Assembly: GCF_019459225.1 (NCBI RefSeq)
Contig: NZ_JAIAZY010000002.1
Coordinates: 1 to 64,000 of the forward strand
Direction of reading: 5' to 3'
Length of the DNA: 64,000 nt
Source of the DNA: Bacillus sp. IITD106
GTDB lineage: Bacteria > Bacillota > Bacilli > Bacillales > Bacillaceae_C
The stretch's first letter is position 1, and the number at the start of each line of letters is the position of its first letter. Made by a program: the position numbers and the translations under genes. Shown one piece after another: positions 17,004-27,562 of this stretch. The notes under the pieces are model-generated. The model saw only the letters and a list, made by a program, of their open reading frames with translations. It was not told the DNA's origin and ran no database searches.

Positions 17004-17474
17004 TTAAGCTTCTTGTTTTTGTTCGTTTAAATAATCTTTAATTTCCTTTACTCCTTCGAGAACTTCAAGCATACTTACTGGGTCGATCATCGTAATGATT
17101 CTGTCCTCGAGATTAGCAATTGAAGAAAAGTACTTTGTTTTATGATAAGCAACAAGTCCCATTTGCTGCATTGCATTTTCGGGAATTTCCAAAATTTCTT
17201 TCGCTTCGTTTACTAATAGAGCGAAAGATAGTTCCTCTGTATGAATAACAATCATTCTAACATCATCATCATTTTGAATATGGCGATTATATAAAATAAA
17301 ACTGAAGTCAAGAACTGGGATTAATTCCCCTCTTGATTTTACAACTCCTCTAATATATTCCGGCAAATGTGGAACTGGATTCACATTTTCATATTTCTCG
17401 ATTGAAATTACATATTGTACAGGAATGGCATATTCCTCTTGCCCTGCGTTAAATACGATTGCTGTAACCGCCAT
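17004..17474 (-). CDS. CheW-like coupling protein
   Basis: A 156-residue single CheW domain: AIVFNAGQEEYAIPVQYVISIE at the start, PHLPEYIRGVVKSRGELIPVLDF in the middle (the typical RG...PV(L/I)D pattern), and a final regulator-like helix. CheW links chemoreceptors to the CheA kinase. No cheA, receptor or flagellar gene is near, so it is an orphan paralogue. It could couple to a receptor elsewhere, or act like CheV without the receiver domain. It lies 27 bases after the end of the M20 peptidase gene and may be co-transcribed with it. Confidence 0.85.
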   Translation of the reverse strand: MAVTAIVFNAGQEEYAIPVQYVISIEKYENVNPVPHLPEYIRGVVKSRGELIPVLDFSFILYNRHIQNDDDVRMIVIHTEELSFALLVNEAKEILEIPENAMQQMGLVAYHKTKYFSSIANLEDRIITMIDPVSMLEVLEGVKEIKDYLNEQKQEA

Positions 17475-17501
17475 TTCATCTCACCCTTTTTATATTAAAC
17501 T

Positions 17502-18620
17502 TTATCTTTTCGATGCTTCTTCTACAATGGCCACGACCATTTCAGCTAGTTTAGAGAGCTCTTCTATCGGCATCCGCTCATTCGTTGTATGAATTTCTTC
17601 ATACCCGACCGAAAGATTGACTGTAGGGATATTAAAGCCGGCAATGACATTCGCATCGCTGCCGCCCCCACTTTTTAGCAATTGTGGTTTTCGGCCAATT
17701 TTTTCAGCGGCTTTTTTTGCCACTTCGACTACTTCATCACCATCTGAATATTTAAACCCTGGATACATAACCTCAATTTCTACATCGGCAGATCCGCCCA
17801 TTTCTTTAGCTGCTTCTTCAAACGCTTCCTTCATTTTTGCAACTTGTGCTTGCATTTTTTCATTTACAAGAGATCTTGCTTCCGCCAAAACAATCGCTTC
17901 ATCTGCTACGATGTTTGTAGCTTGTCCCCCTTCAAAACGTCCGATATTGGCAGTTGTTTCCTCGTCGATACGGCCAAGCGGCATCCTTGCAATCGCTTTT
18001 GCAGCTATTGTAATAGCGGAAATCCCTTTTTCAGGAGCAACCCCTGCATGGGCTGTTTTACCGTGAATAACTGCTTTAACTTTTGCTTGAGTTGGCGCGG
18101 CAACGATAATATTTCCTACTTTCTCATCACTATCAAGCGCAAATCCATATTTTGCCTTAACAAGTGAAGAATCAAGAGCCTTTGCACCGACAAGTCCGGA
18201 TTCTTCACCAACCGTAATAATGAATTGAATATCTCCATGATCGATTTTTTGTTCTTTCAACACTTTAATCGATTCTAACATAGCTGCAATCCCGGCTTTA
18301 TCATCTGCTCCAAGAATAGTTGTACCATCCGTTACAACAAATCCATCTTTAATGGATGGCTTTATCCCTTTCCCAGGAACAACTGTATCCATATGGCAAG
18401 TAAAATAAATAGGTGATGCCTCAATATTGCCTTTTAAGGTACATATTAAGTTTCCTGCACCATGTCCTGTCTTTTCCATCGTATCATCTTCAAAAACGTC
18501 CACATTTAACTGTTGAAATTTCTCCTTTAACACCTTTGCAATTTCTGCTTCATGCTTGGTCTCTGAGTCAATTTGCACTAATTCTAGAAATTCATCCAAT
18601 AGTCGTTGTTCGTTAATCAT
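17502..18620 (-). CDS. yqjE: M20 family peptidase, PepT-like (YqjE)
   Basis: A 372-residue zinc-dependent peptidase. Metal-site motifs: FTCHMDTVVPG, LGADDKAGIAA (bridging aspartate), TVGEESGLVGAK (catalytic Glu and ligand), LDSDEKVG, and a late SGGGSDANV. The pattern is that of tripeptidase-T-like YqjE (371 residues in B. subtilis). ATG at 18620 follows TTGGAGGAC; the longer frame is rejected. Third gene of the epimerase-carboxyltransferase-peptidase operon, the same order as yqjC-yqjD-yqjE. Confidence 0.9.
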   Translation of the reverse strand: MINEQRLLDEFLELVQIDSETKHEAEIAKVLKEKFQQLNVDVFEDDTMEKTGHGAGNLICTLKGNIEASPIYFTCHMDTVVPGKGIKPSIKDGFVVTDGTTILGADDKAGIAAMLESIKVLKEQKIDHGDIQFIITVGEESGLVGAKALDSSLVKAKYGFALDSDEKVGNIIVAAPTQAKVKAVIHGKTAHAGVAPEKGISAITIAAKAIARMPLGRIDEETTANIGRFEGGQATNIVADEAIVLAEARSLVNEKMQAQVAKMKEAFEEAAKEMGGSADVEIEVMYPGFKYSDGDEVVEVAKKAAEKIGRKPQLLKSGGGSDANVIAGFNIPTVNLSVGYEEIHTTNERMPIEELSKLAEMVVAIVEEASKR

Positions 18621-18651
18621 ATTTATGTCCTCCAATTTTTTCAATGATGTT

Positions 18652-20202
18652 TTATAAAGGAATATTACCGTGTTTTTTATGCGGTCTTTCTTCAGTCTTA
18701 TGACGAAGCATTTCTAAAGCTTGAATTAATTTAATTCTCGTTTCGCGTGGATCGATGACATCGTCAACCATGCCCCGAGCAGCTGCAACATATGGATTTG
18801 CAACCGTTTCACGATATTCTTCCATTTTCTCCATTCTTGTTTTTTCTGGATTAGTACTATTCGAAATCTCTCGTGCAAAAATAATATTAGCCGCTCCATG
18901 TGGTCCCATAACAGCAATTTCTGCATTTGGCCAAGCGAAGACGAGATCTGCACCGATTGCCTTACTATTAAGGGCTACATAAGCACCCCCATACGCCTTT
19001 CGTAATATGACCGTAATTTTTGGAACAGTTGCTTCGGAATAGGCATATAAAATCTTGGCTCCATGCCTTATAATCCCGCCATGCTCTTGTTTAATACCAG
19101 GGAAAAAACCTGTCACATCTTCAAATGTAATAATCGGGATATTAAAAGAATCACAAAAGCGAATGAATCGTGAAGCTTTATCCGACGAATCGATATCAAG
19201 ACTTCCGGCCATAAATTTCGGCTGATTGCAAACGAGGCCAACTGATTCACCGCGAATTCTCGCAAATCCGACAACAATATTTTTTGCAAACTCCTTATGT
19301 ACTTCAAGAAAAGAATCGTCATCTACTATTTGTTTTATAACCATTCTAACATCATAGGGTCTCACTGGATCGAAAGGAATAAGATCTAGAATTTCGGGTC
19401 GTAAATCATCTTCACTGTCCCAGTCTGCAATAGCTGGTTTTTCCTGATGATTTTGTGGAAGATAATCCAAAAGAGTGCGAACCATTGATAATACCTCTTT
19501 TTCATCGCTTCCCCTGAAATGAGCATTACCGCTAATCGTGTTATGTACTTTTGATCCACCTAAATTTTCTGAAGAAATTTTTTCACCTGTTACTGTTTCA
19601 ATTACTTTTGGGCCAGTAATAAACATTTGACTAGTGTGATCCACCATGAAAACAAAATCGGTAATGGCTGGGGAATAGACGGCTCCACCTGCACATGGTC
19701 CCATAATGACCGAAATTTGTGGGATAACTCCCGAATAAATGGCATTGCGATAGAAAACATGCCCGTACCCATCAAGAGATACGACTCCTTCTTGTATTCT
19801 TGCTCCACCCGAATCATTTAGACCAATAAAAGGAGCACCATTCTTTGCAGCAAGATCCATGGCTTTAGCAATTTTTTCTGCATGCATTTCACCTAGTGCA
19901 CCGCCGAACACGGTAAAATCTTGGGAAAATAAAAAAATGAGCCTACCATTTATTTTACCATAGCCAGTTACTACACCATCACCTGGATGCTTCATATTTT
20001 CTAATCCGAAATTAGTTGAGCGATGTTCTATAAATGGATTAAGTTCAACGAATGACCCTTGATCGAGCAGTAAATCGATCCTTTCCCTCGCAGTCAATTT
20101 TCCTTTTTCATGCTGTTTGCGAATCCTTTCATCTCCACCACCAAGCTCCGACTTTCTTCTCCGATCATATAAATCATTTATCTTTTCATATATATCAGTC
20201 AC
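18652..20202 (-). CDS. yqjD: Acyl-CoA carboxylase carboxyltransferase subunit (YqjD)
   Basis: A 516-residue carboxyltransferase with two crotonase-like halves. Seen: GKLTARERIDLLLDQGSF at the N-terminus, GGARIQEGV and MGPCAGGAVYSPA (oxyanion-hole region) in the first half, and LRKAYGGAYVALNSK in the second. The family includes the beta subunit of propionyl-CoA carboxylase and the alpha subunit of methylmalonyl-CoA decarboxylase. Its biotin partner is not adjacent. With the epimerase gene overlapping upstream and the mutase genes nearby, a role in propionyl-/methylmalonyl-CoA interconversion is likely. GTG at 20202 is chosen with AAGGAG eight bases upstream. Confidence 0.9.
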   Translation of the reverse strand: MTDIYEKINDLYDRRRKSELGGGDERIRKQHEKGKLTARERIDLLLDQGSFVELNPFIEHRSTNFGLENMKHPGDGVVTGYGKINGRLIFLFSQDFTVFGGALGEMHAEKIAKAMDLAAKNGAPFIGLNDSGGARIQEGVVSLDGYGHVFYRNAIYSGVIPQISVIMGPCAGGAVYSPAITDFVFMVDHTSQMFITGPKVIETVTGEKISSENLGGSKVHNTISGNAHFRGSDEKEVLSMVRTLLDYLPQNHQEKPAIADWDSEDDLRPEILDLIPFDPVRPYDVRMVIKQIVDDDSFLEVHKEFAKNIVVGFARIRGESVGLVCNQPKFMAGSLDIDSSDKASRFIRFCDSFNIPIITFEDVTGFFPGIKQEHGGIIRHGAKILYAYSEATVPKITVILRKAYGGAYVALNSKAIGADLVFAWPNAEIAVMGPHGAANIIFAREISNSTNPEKTRMEKMEEYRETVANPYVAAARGMVDDVIDPRETRIKLIQALEMLRHKTEERPHKKHGNIPL

Positions 20203-20617
20203 TGTCATTCTCCTTCAGTGGCTTTTTTTCGCATATCTCGTACAATACACCGTGGGCAGATTTTGGGTGGATAAAAGCAATCATTGCCCCTCCTGCACCT
20301 TCTTTAGGTATTTCATTCAACATTTGAATGCCATTGTTTTTCAGTTCTAATATTCGCTTTTCTATTGAATCTACTTGAAAGGCAATGTGGTGGATGCCTT
20401 CACCGCGTTTTTCTATAAATTTTGCTATTGCGCTAGTTGAATCTGTTGGTTCTAATAATTCTATTCTTACATTAGTTGCATCTAAAAAAGCAACTTTTAC
20501 TCTCTCAGATGAGACTTCTTCAATCGCTATACACGTTAAGCCTAGATTCATTGTATAAAAAGGAAGCGACTCTTCCAACGATCGAACTGCGATTCCGATG
20601 TGATCCACTTTTTTCAT
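20195..20617 (-). CDS. mce: Methylmalonyl-CoA epimerase
   Basis: A 140-residue vicinal-oxygen-chelate protein. Metal ligand motifs: DHIGIAVRSLEES (His), GIHHIAFQVD (His), and a late YEICEKKP (Glu). It interconverts the two epimers of methylmalonyl-CoA so that the mutase can use them. ATG at 20617 has GGAGGG before it. Its end overlaps the yqjD start by eight bases. It equals yqjC of B. subtilis, though here the complete mutase is also present, so the assignment is firmer. Confidence 0.92.
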   Translation of the reverse strand: MKKVDHIGIAVRSLEESLPFYTMNLGLTCIAIEEVSSERVKVAFLDATNVRIELLEPTDSTSAIAKFIEKRGEGIHHIAFQVDSIEKRILELKNNGIQMLNEIPKEGAGGAMIAFIHPKSAHGVLYEICEKKPLKENDSD

Positions 20618-20778
20618 AATAGCCCTCCAAAAAACATTCAATAGAAGATGTATATAATCTTCGACATTTATTGCTCACAATCCTGCTTTCTCTATTATTA
20701 CGAAGTAAGATGGGTTGTATCGGCTACAGATTCAAGATAAAATAGTAATAAATAAAGTTGATGTAGGGGTGCATTGAT

Positions 20779-20871
20779 TTGTCCAATAAAAAATTCCAAA
20801 AAATTATTGTCTATGTTATGCTCTTCTCTATGATTGCCACTACTATTATGGCAGGGCTGTCGTTTTTATAA
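20779..20871 (+). CDS. prli42: Prli42-like stressosome-associated miniprotein
   Basis: A 30-residue ORF starting with TTG and preceded by AGGGGTG at seven bases. The peptide reads SNKKFQKIIVYVMLFSMIATT and ends GLSFL: a short basic head, then one hydrophobic membrane span. This is the pattern of Prli42, a miniprotein conserved in Firmicutes that in Listeria anchors the stressosome (RsbR) to the membrane. It is too short for ordinary gene calling. It is divergent from the epimerase gene and convergent with brxB, with a bidirectional terminator after it. Confidence 0.85.
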   Translation: MSNKKFQKIIVYVMLFSMIATTIMAGLSFL

Positions 20872-20911
20872 GTAGAAGACATTTTCGGTCTCGATTGAAC
20901 TTTCATACAAA

Positions 20912-20951
20912 AATACCCTATAAGAAGTCGCTAAACTTCCTATAGGGTATT
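20912..20951. terminator. Bidirectional terminator between prli42 and brxB
   Basis: Stem AATACCCTAT...GAAG / CTTC...ATAGGGTATT; A-rich on the left, weaker T-run on the right. Confidence 0.7.
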
Positions 20952-20957
20952 CGCTTA

Positions 20958-21395
20958 TTACACTTCTTCACAATATTGTTCAAAGTATTGTTGAAGCTTA
21001 TTTACAACTGACATTGGGTCATGGCCTTCAATTTCATGACGTTCAACCATTGCGCATAATTTTCCATCTTTTAATAGAGCAAACGATGGTGAGGAAGGTG
21101 GATAATCAGTGAAATAACTGCGAGCTTTTGCTGTTGCTTCCTTATCCTGACCGGCAAAAACAGTGACTAGATGCTCAGGCCGCTTGTCATAATGAACGGA
21201 ATGTGCAGCAGCTGGGCGTGCAATTCCTCCTGCACAGCCACAAACGGAATTAACCATCACAAGGGTCGTACCTTTTTTATTTAAAGCAGCTTCTACTTCT
21301 TCCGGAGTCGTTAATTGCGTATATCCGGATCTTTCCATGTCCTCGCGTGCTTGTTTTACAATGTCATTCATATATAAATTAAAATCAATATTCAT
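20958..21395 (-). CDS. brxB: Bacilliredoxin BrxB (YqiW)
   Basis: A 145-residue protein, the same length as B. subtilis YqiW. It has the CGC redox motif in [16 protein letters not shown] and the tail [13 protein letters not shown]. Bacilliredoxins remove bacillithiol from protein cysteines after oxidative stress. ATG at 21395 follows AAGGAGTTGAG; the longer frame is not supported. In B. subtilis yqiW also sits beside the bkd operon. Confidence 0.93.
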   Translation of the reverse strand: MNIDFNLYMNDIVKQAREDMERSGYTQLTTPEEVEAALNKKGTTLVMVNSVCGCAGGIARPAAAHSVHYDKRPEHLVTVFAGQDKEATAKARSYFTDYPPSSPSFALLKDGKLCAMVERHEIEGHDPMSVVNKLQQYFEQYCEEV

Positions 21396-21566
21396 TTTTC
21401 TCAACTCCTTTATAATGACTAACGTTATCATAGCAATATTTCATACTGTATTTCAAATAATATATTTTTTGTTTCAAATAGGTTTATTTTTTTTAGAACT
21501 GGGTAAAATGAAACTATATCTAGATCCATACCCCTAAACTCCCTAGATGTTTTTGGACAGCCAAGA

Positions 21567-22592
21567 TTAGCTGTCCTTTTTTTTATACGCTAAAAAGAGG
21601 GTGTCAACAGCATCTGGTACTGTCGTTATATCATTCATCACATTATGTTCTAATTCCGGAAGCATCTCTTGAACATTTTTATTTGAAAAAAAACTCGTTT
21701 CCAATTGCTCTTTAATCAATGAAAAGAGCCATTCTTTAATTTGCATTTGCCTTCGTTCTTTAAACACTAAAGAAGATTGTGTGACCTCTATAAACTCCTG
21801 GATATTCTCCCATATTTGTTCGATACCATTTCCCGTCAATGATGAGCACATTACTGCTTTTGTAGTCCATCCTGATGTTGCAGGTTGAAAAATATGAAGA
21901 AATTGATTGTATTCGCGCATCGTTTTCTTCGCTTTCTTAACATTATCTCCATCTGCTTTATTCACTACAATCAAATCTACAAGTTCCAATATTCCTTTTT
22001 TTATTCCTTGTAATTCATCTCCTGCACCAGTTAACACTAACAATAAATAGAAGTCGACCATGCCTCTAACGATAGATTCACTTTGTCCCACCCCTACAGT
22101 TTCAACGATAATGATATTAAATCCCGCCGCTTCACATGCCAAGATTGCTTCCCTCGTTTTCGTATGGACGCCTCCGAGGACACCGCCTGAAGGAGATGGA
22201 CGGATAAATGCATTAGGATGCTTAGCGAGTTTTTCCATCCTTGTTTTATCGCCAAGAATACTACCGCCATTTATCGTAGAACTTGGATCTACTGCTAGAA
22301 CTGCTACACGATGCCCTTGCTCACATAATAAATATCCGAACGTTTCAATGAATGTGCTTTTTCCCGCTCCTGGCACCCCTGTCACGCCGATTCTAATGGA
22401 CTTCCCAGAGTAAGGCAAAAGCTTTTGTAAAATCGCTCTTGATTGTTCTTGATGGCGTATGGCTCTACTTTCAATTAATGTAATGACTTTGGCTAACGCC
22501 GCTCTATCTTTTTGTAATATCCCTTTAATCATTTCTTCTGGGGTGCTTTCATTCCGTATCCTTTTGACAAACTTTCGCTTCTTTTCATCCAT
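21567..22592 (-). CDS. meaB: Methylmalonyl-CoA mutase-associated GTPase MeaB
   Basis: A 341-residue G3E P-loop GTPase. Walker [16 protein letters not shown]; further motifs [15 protein letters not shown] and VVNKADGDN (NKxD base recognition). MeaB protects and loads cobalamin on methylmalonyl-CoA mutase. Its start overlaps the end of mutB by eight bases, which ties it to the mutase. Last gene of the mutA-mutB-meaB unit. Confidence 0.95.
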   Translation of the reverse strand: MDEKKRKFVKRIRNESTPEEMIKGILQKDRAALAKVITLIESRAIRHQEQSRAILQKLLPYSGKSIRIGVTGVPGAGKSTFIETFGYLLCEQGHRVAVLAVDPSSTINGGSILGDKTRMEKLAKHPNAFIRPSPSGGVLGGVHTKTREAILACEAAGFNIIIVETVGVGQSESIVRGMVDFYLLLVLTGAGDELQGIKKGILELVDLIVVNKADGDNVKKAKKTMREYNQFLHIFQPATSGWTTKAVMCSSLTGNGIEQIWENIQEFIEVTQSSLVFKERRQMQIKEWLFSLIKEQLETSFFSNKNVQEMLPELEHNVMNDITTVPDAVDTLFLAYKKKDS

Positions 22593-24753
22593 CGGTTATG
22601 ACCTCTTCCTCATATCCGAGTCTATCATAAATTTCCTCTATTACTTTTTGAGCTGCTAATGGAATAACCGTCCCCGGACCAAAAATCGCTGATACACCTG
22701 TTTCCTTTAGAAATTCATAATCTTTGACTGGAATGACTCCACCGACAACAACGATAATATCTTCGCGATTGATTGCTTTTAAAGCGTTTATTAATTTTGG
22801 TACAAGCGTTTTATGACCTGCCGCCAGTGAACTTACCCCGATGACATGAACATCATTTTCTGCTGCTTGTTTTGCCGTTTCATCAGGCGTTTGAAAGAGT
22901 GGACCAATATCTACATCAAATCCTAAATCGGCAAAGGCAGTCGCAATCACTCTTGCTCCGCGATCATGACCATCCTGGCCCATTTTTGCAATGAGGATTC
23001 GTGGACGCCTTCCTTCATTTTCAAAAAATTCATCAGTCATTTCTTTTACAGTCATAATTACTTCATCATCATTAAAATGAGAGCTATACACCCCATTCAC
23101 AGAACGGGTGACCGCTTTATGGCGGCCGCATACTTTCTCGATTGCATTAGAAATTTCTCCAAGTGTCGCTCTGCATCTCGCGGCCTCGATGGCAAGCTCT
23201 AATAAATTCACGGCTCCCTCTGCACCTGCTGTTATTGCTTCAAGTGCAGCACGGACTTCATTCTCGTTGCGGTTAGCTTTAAGCTTATTGATCCGTTCAA
23301 TTTGTTTTTGACGAACTGCTTCATTGTCGATATCTAATATTTCAATTTGTGCTTCTTCATCAATTTGGTAACGATTGACTCCGACAATTGTTTCCTTTTT
23401 TGAATCAATACTTGCTTGTTTTCTTGCAGCCGCTTCTTCAATGCGCAGCTTCGGCAAGCCGGTTTCAATTGCTTTCGCCATACCGCCAAGTTCTTCAATC
23501 TCCTCAATATGCTCCCATGCTCGCTCCATTAAATTTTTAGTCAGCGTCTCTACATAATAAGAGCCTCCCCATGGATCTATTACGTCTGTAATCCCTGTTT
23601 CCATTTGCAAAAAAATTTGCGTATTTCTTGCAATTCTTGCCGAAAAATCAGTCGGCAAGGCAATGGCTTCATCCAGTGCATTCGTATGCAAAGATTGGGT
23701 ATGCCCCATTGCAGCTGCATGAGCTTCAATTAATGTTCGAACAATATTATTGTATGGATCTTGTTCCGTCAAACTCCATCCTGAAGTTTGACTATGCGTT
23801 CTAAGTGCCAGGGATTTTGGATTTTGAGGTTGAAATTGACTCATCAGCTGCGCCCACATTTTTCTTGCCGCACGAAGCTTAGCCACTTCCATAAAATAAT
23901 TCATTCCAATTCCCCAAAAGAATGAAAGTCGCGGAGCAAAGTCATCTATTTGTATACCAGCCTGTAAACCTGTCCTGACGTATTCCAAACCATTCGCCAG
24001 CGTATACGCGAGTTCCAAATCAGCAGGCGCCCCGGCTTCCTGCATATGATAGCCGGAAATGGAAATACTGTTAAATTTCGGCATATGTGTTGACGTATAT
24101 TGAAAAATATCTTTAATTATACGCATCGACATTTCTGGAGGATAAATATACGTATTACGTACCATATATTCTTTTAAAATATCATTTTGTATCGTCCCCG
24201 AAAGCTGAGCTTTTTTTACTCCTTGCTCCTCAGATGCTACGATAAAAAAAGCCATAATCGGGATAACTGCGCCATTCATCGTCATCGAAACGGACATTTG
24301 ATCAAGTGGAATCCCTTCAAAAAGGATTTTCATGTCCTCAACTGAATCGATAGCCACACCTGCTTTTCCTACATCTCCATCCACTCTAGGATGATCAGAA
24401 TCATAGCCTCGATGTGTAGCTAAATCAAACGCTACGGATAAGCCTTTTTGTCCTGCAGCGAGATTTCGTCTATAAAAAGCATTGCTTTCTTCTGCTGTCG
24501 AATATCCCGCATACTGGCGGATTGTCCAAGGTCTGCTTACATACATAGTGGCATATGGCCCCCTCGTAAATGGCGGCAGTCCCGGCATATCATGTAAATG
24601 ATCAAGGTTTTCCACATCATTTTTTGTATATAATGATTTAACTTTTATTTTTTCATTTGTTTCAAAGAATGATAGATGCTCAATCTTATTTTCATTCATT
24701 TTATTATCGCCATTAAATGGATGAATCTTTTGAAAATCGGGTTTACCCTTCAT
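22585..24753 (-). CDS. mutB: Methylmalonyl-CoA mutase, large (catalytic) subunit
   Basis: A 722-residue enzyme that converts (R)-methylmalonyl-CoA to succinyl-CoA with adenosylcobalamin. The TIM-barrel part contains [20 protein letters not shown] and the substrate region [14 protein letters not shown]. The C-terminal B12 domain has [13 protein letters not shown] (DxHxxG lower-ligand motif) and [15 protein letters not shown] at 24753 is preferred: GCGGGG is upstream and it overlaps the end of mutA by 11 bases; the longer frame is not needed. The unit supplies the propionyl-CoA route needed for valine, isoleucine and odd-chain fatty-acid breakdown. Confidence 0.96.
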   Translation of the reverse strand: MKGKPDFQKIHPFNGDNKMNENKIEHLSFFETNEKIKVKSLYTKNDVENLDHLHDMPGLPPFTRGPYATMYVSRPWTIRQYAGYSTAEESNAFYRRNLAAGQKGLSVAFDLATHRGYDSDHPRVDGDVGKAGVAIDSVEDMKILFEGIPLDQMSVSMTMNGAVIPIMAFFIVASEEQGVKKAQLSGTIQNDILKEYMVRNTYIYPPEMSMRIIKDIFQYTSTHMPKFNSISISGYHMQEAGAPADLELAYTLANGLEYVRTGLQAGIQIDDFAPRLSFFWGIGMNYFMEVAKLRAARKMWAQLMSQFQPQNPKSLALRTHSQTSGWSLTEQDPYNNIVRTLIEAHAAAMGHTQSLHTNALDEAIALPTDFSARIARNTQIFLQMETGITDVIDPWGGSYYVETLTKNLMERAWEHIEEIEELGGMAKAIETGLPKLRIEEAAARKQASIDSKKETIVGVNRYQIDEEAQIEILDIDNEAVRQKQIERINKLKANRNENEVRAALEAITAGAEGAVNLLELAIEAARCRATLGEISNAIEKVCGRHKAVTRSVNGVYSSHFNDDEVIMTVKEMTDEFFENEGRRPRILIAKMGQDGHDRGARVIATAFADLGFDVDIGPLFQTPDETAKQAAENDVHVIGVSSLAAGHKTLVPKLINALKAINREDIIVVVGGVIPVKDYEFLKETGVSAIFGPGTVIPLAAQKVIEEIYDRLGYEEEVITDG

Positions 24754-26167
24754 TAAAATCCCCGCTTTCACATTTTTCTGCAAGCCGCACCTGTTCTAAT
24801 GGTTCAATGCTCACACTATCCAAATCATGATTATCATCTGCTTTGGATATGTGCAATGATTTCACATTCGAATCTAGCCTAAACACATTAACGCCAATCA
24901 TAGACCTCTTTCTTGTTTCTATATCTTTCGTTCTTTTCATCAACGTTTCTTTTACTATTTTTTGAAACCATCCACTTTGGAGAACTGAATATATTCCTGC
25001 TTTTTTATCAATAGTTTGAAAAAGCTCCCATGACTTATCAACAAGTTCTCCCGTCAGCGTTTCCACATAAAAAGATCCGCCTGCAGGATCTATTACTTTA
25101 TCAAGATAGCTTTCCTCACGAAGTAGTAATTGAGTGCTTCTGGCAATTCGCATCGCAAATTCATCTGATGGATCAGAAATGTTAAATGGTGCTACATGTA
25201 AAAAATGAACCCCGCCAATCACGGCAGCAAATGCTTCATTTCCTGAACGAAGGATATTGTTATACGGCTCTAATAAGGATTTTGTAAAAGTAGACGTTTC
25301 TGCACTAATTAAAGGATTGCAATCTACAAGATCAATCTCATAAGCGGAGCAAACGGTTTTCCATAGTATTCGAAATGCTCTTAGCTTTGCAATTTCCATA
25401 AAAAAGTTGTTGCCAATCGAAAAATGAAAAATCATTTTTTGCATTGTTTTTTGAGGCTCCCAGCCTATCTTTTGCATTTCTTTTATATAAAAAATGGCTT
25501 CCGACAAAGAAGCGGCAAGTTCTTGAATGGCATTTGCTCCACTATTATGGTAAGGAGTGCTATCAATTAATATTGTCCGCAAACTAGGATATTTCGCTTC
25601 AAGATTGGAGATTATTTCTTTCCACTCTACCCATGTTTGTCCTTCTAGTTTATATAAATATCCCTGCTCAAGTCGGGATGAGATAAGGTCAACAGCTAAG
25701 GCCCCAGAAACATGATCATGATCTATTTGTAAAAGTTTGTGTGCTATCATTTGAAACTTGTATTTCGTTAATAATAGTAATGGAGTAGCGCTTAAGTTAT
25801 ATATCTCACTTAATTCGGTAAAATCCAATTTTGCAAGTTCAAGAAGGTTATCTGCGTCAAAAGAAACGGTTTCTTGCCCCCATTCTTTCGCTTTTAGCAT
25901 CTGATGTTTTAGATTTTCCCAATCAGGACTAATTAATTTTTGAGCAATTCTCCAATTATTATTTTGTTGAAAACCGCGACTACATGAATCTTCCAAACTA
26001 TTTCTTACATCTTTTTTTGTATAAATTGGAGAAAGCTTTATTCCCTCATACGTTTCCGTATAAAGCGCTTGCAAAGTACGGGTCTTTAATGTCTTTAGAG
26101 CAGCTTGTTCCCACAATTCATAACTGTTATTTGAAAAAACTGCTTTTTTGATCTCATGGATGGACAT
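24743..26167 (-). CDS. mutA: Methylmalonyl-CoA mutase, small subunit (no B12 domain)
   Basis: A 474-residue homologue of the barrel part of the large subunit: [41 protein letters not shown] and [16 protein letters not shown] match it in order. No DxHxxG motif is present, and the protein ends after the barrel region, so the cobalamin-binding domain is missing. In the two-subunit enzymes the small chain is non-catalytic and structural. The reading frame is open and coupled to mutB, so the shortness looks natural rather than a frameshift. GGGGGGAGG precedes the ATG. Confidence 0.9.
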   Translation of the reverse strand: MSIHEIKKAVFSNNSYELWEQAALKTLKTRTLQALYTETYEGIKLSPIYTKKDVRNSLEDSCSRGFQQNNNWRIAQKLISPDWENLKHQMLKAKEWGQETVSFDADNLLELAKLDFTELSEIYNLSATPLLLLTKYKFQMIAHKLLQIDHDHVSGALAVDLISSRLEQGYLYKLEGQTWVEWKEIISNLEAKYPSLRTILIDSTPYHNSGANAIQELAASLSEAIFYIKEMQKIGWEPQKTMQKMIFHFSIGNNFFMEIAKLRAFRILWKTVCSAYEIDLVDCNPLISAETSTFTKSLLEPYNNILRSGNEAFAAVIGGVHFLHVAPFNISDPSDEFAMRIARSTQLLLREESYLDKVIDPAGGSFYVETLTGELVDKSWELFQTIDKKAGIYSVLQSGWFQKIVKETLMKRTKDIETRKRSMIGVNVFRLDSNVKSLHISKADDNHDLDSVSIEPLEQVRLAEKCESGDFNEG

Positions 26168-26241
26168 TGCGCCAACCTCCCCCCATCAATTTCAGTGCTA
26201 TCTTTATTTTAGTACATTGACGGATACTGAGCAAAGTAAAT

Positions 26242-26273
26242 AAAAAGAAGCCGTCATTATTGTGACAAGCTTC
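26242..26273 (-). terminator. Terminator of the bkd operon
   Basis: On the minus strand, GAAGC-TT-GTCA / TGAC-G-GCTTC is followed by TTTTTATTT. It separates bkdB from the mutase unit, which must then have its own promoter in 26168-26241. Confidence 0.75.
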
Positions 26274-26282
26274 CTTTTTATT

Positions 26283-27527
26283 TTAGTAAACCGATGTATT
26301 TTCTTTCGGAATATTTTCTAGAATTTCTTTTACTCTTTGCAAGAAACGTCCGCAAATGAGACCGTCAAGGACTCTATGATCAAGAGATAGACATAGATTC
26401 ACCATATCACGAATCGCAATTCCGTCATTGACAACGACTGGGCGCTTTATGATGGATTCAACTTGTAGAATCGCTGCTTGTGGATGGTTAATGATCCCTA
26501 CCGACTGAACTGAACCAAAGGATCCTGTGTTATTGATTGTGAAGGTGCCTCCTTGCATATCTTCATTTTTCAAAGTTCCGTTCCGCACCTTTTTAGCAAG
26601 ATCTGTAATATCCCTAGCGATTCCTTTTATCGATTTTTCATCTGCATGCTTAATGACAGGAACGAATAATTCTTCTTCTTTTGCAACTGCAATTGAAATA
26701 TGAATATCTTTCTTCTGAATAATTTTATCTCCTGCCCACATTGAATTAATCATTGGAAATTCTTTTAAAGCTTGGGCTACAGCTTTTACAAAAAAGGCAA
26801 AATAAGTTAAATTAAACCCTTCACGCTCTTTAAATTCAGTTTTTAATTCATCACGATATTTTACTAAATTCGTTACATCCACTTCCATCATCATCCATGC
26901 ATGTGGAATTTCCGCCTTACTTCGCAGCATTTTTGATGCTATCGCTCTTCTTACCCCAGAGACAGGAATTTCAATGTCTCCGGAACTAGCAAATACAGGT
27001 TCCGTTTTTTTGCTTTGAGTAACAGGTTCCGAACTTTTCTCGGCTTTTGGAATCTCGTTGGCATCAATGAGTTTTTGCAAGTCTTTTCTCGTAATACGGC
27101 CTTCCTTACCAGTTCCATTTACTAATGATAAATCGATGCCATGCTCCTGTGACATTTTCAAAACCGCTGGCGAATACCTTGTTTTTCCAGAAGTTTGTTG
27201 ATTATTTATTGGCGAAGTCGCAGAATGATCCTGCTCCGTTTCACTCTGTTCAACCGTTGAATCATTAGAATAGTCCTCATCCGCTTCATCTGTTTTAATC
27301 GTACAAATCGTTTCTCCTACAGCAAGGGTAGTCCCCTCTTCAACGCGCAACTGATCAATGGTTCCAGTAAAAGATGATGGAATTTCTGCATTGACCTTGT
27401 CCGTCATCACTTCCGCTAATGGGTCATATTTATTGACATGATCACCAGATTGTACTAGCCATCTGCTGATAGTTCCTTCCGTAACACTCTCACCGAGTTG
27501 GGGCATTGTAATATTTTTAATCGACAA
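26283..27527 (-). CDS. bkdB: Branched-chain alpha-keto acid dehydrogenase E2 (lipoyl acyltransferase)
   Basis: A 414-residue E2. Domain order: lipoyl domain (residues 1-80, lipoylated Lys in VMTDKVNAE), a polar Ser/Gln/Glu-rich linker, peripheral E3/E1-binding domain (about 116-153, YSPAVLKMSQEHGIDLS and GKEGRITRKDL), second linker, catalytic domain ending with SLDHRVLDG (active-site His). It transfers the branched acyl group to CoA. TTG at 27527 has GAGGAGG eight bases upstream. Last gene of the operon. Confidence 0.95.
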   Translation of the reverse strand: MSIKNITMPQLGESVTEGTISRWLVQSGDHVNKYDPLAEVMTDKVNAEIPSSFTGTIDQLRVEEGTTLAVGETICTIKTDEADEDYSNDSTVEQSETEQDHSATSPINNQQTSGKTRYSPAVLKMSQEHGIDLSLVNGTGKEGRITRKDLQKLIDANEIPKAEKSSEPVTQSKKTEPVFASSGDIEIPVSGVRRAIASKMLRSKAEIPHAWMMMEVDVTNLVKYRDELKTEFKEREGFNLTYFAFFVKAVAQALKEFPMINSMWAGDKIIQKKDIHISIAVAKEEELFVPVIKHADEKSIKGIARDITDLAKKVRNGTLKNEDMQGGTFTINNTGSFGSVQSVGIINHPQAAILQVESIIKRPVVVNDGIAIRDMVNLCLSLDHRVLDGLICGRFLQRVKEILENIPKENTSVY

Positions 27528-27562
27528 TATGAATTCCTCCTCTTAGGCTCCATAAGAACAGC

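Noticed and set aside
21555-21580. Terminator at the 3' end of meaB
   Set aside because: The hairpin GGACAGC / GCTGTCC has its T-run only on the plus strand, while meaB is read on the minus strand, so it is not its clear terminator; no plus-strand gene needs it.
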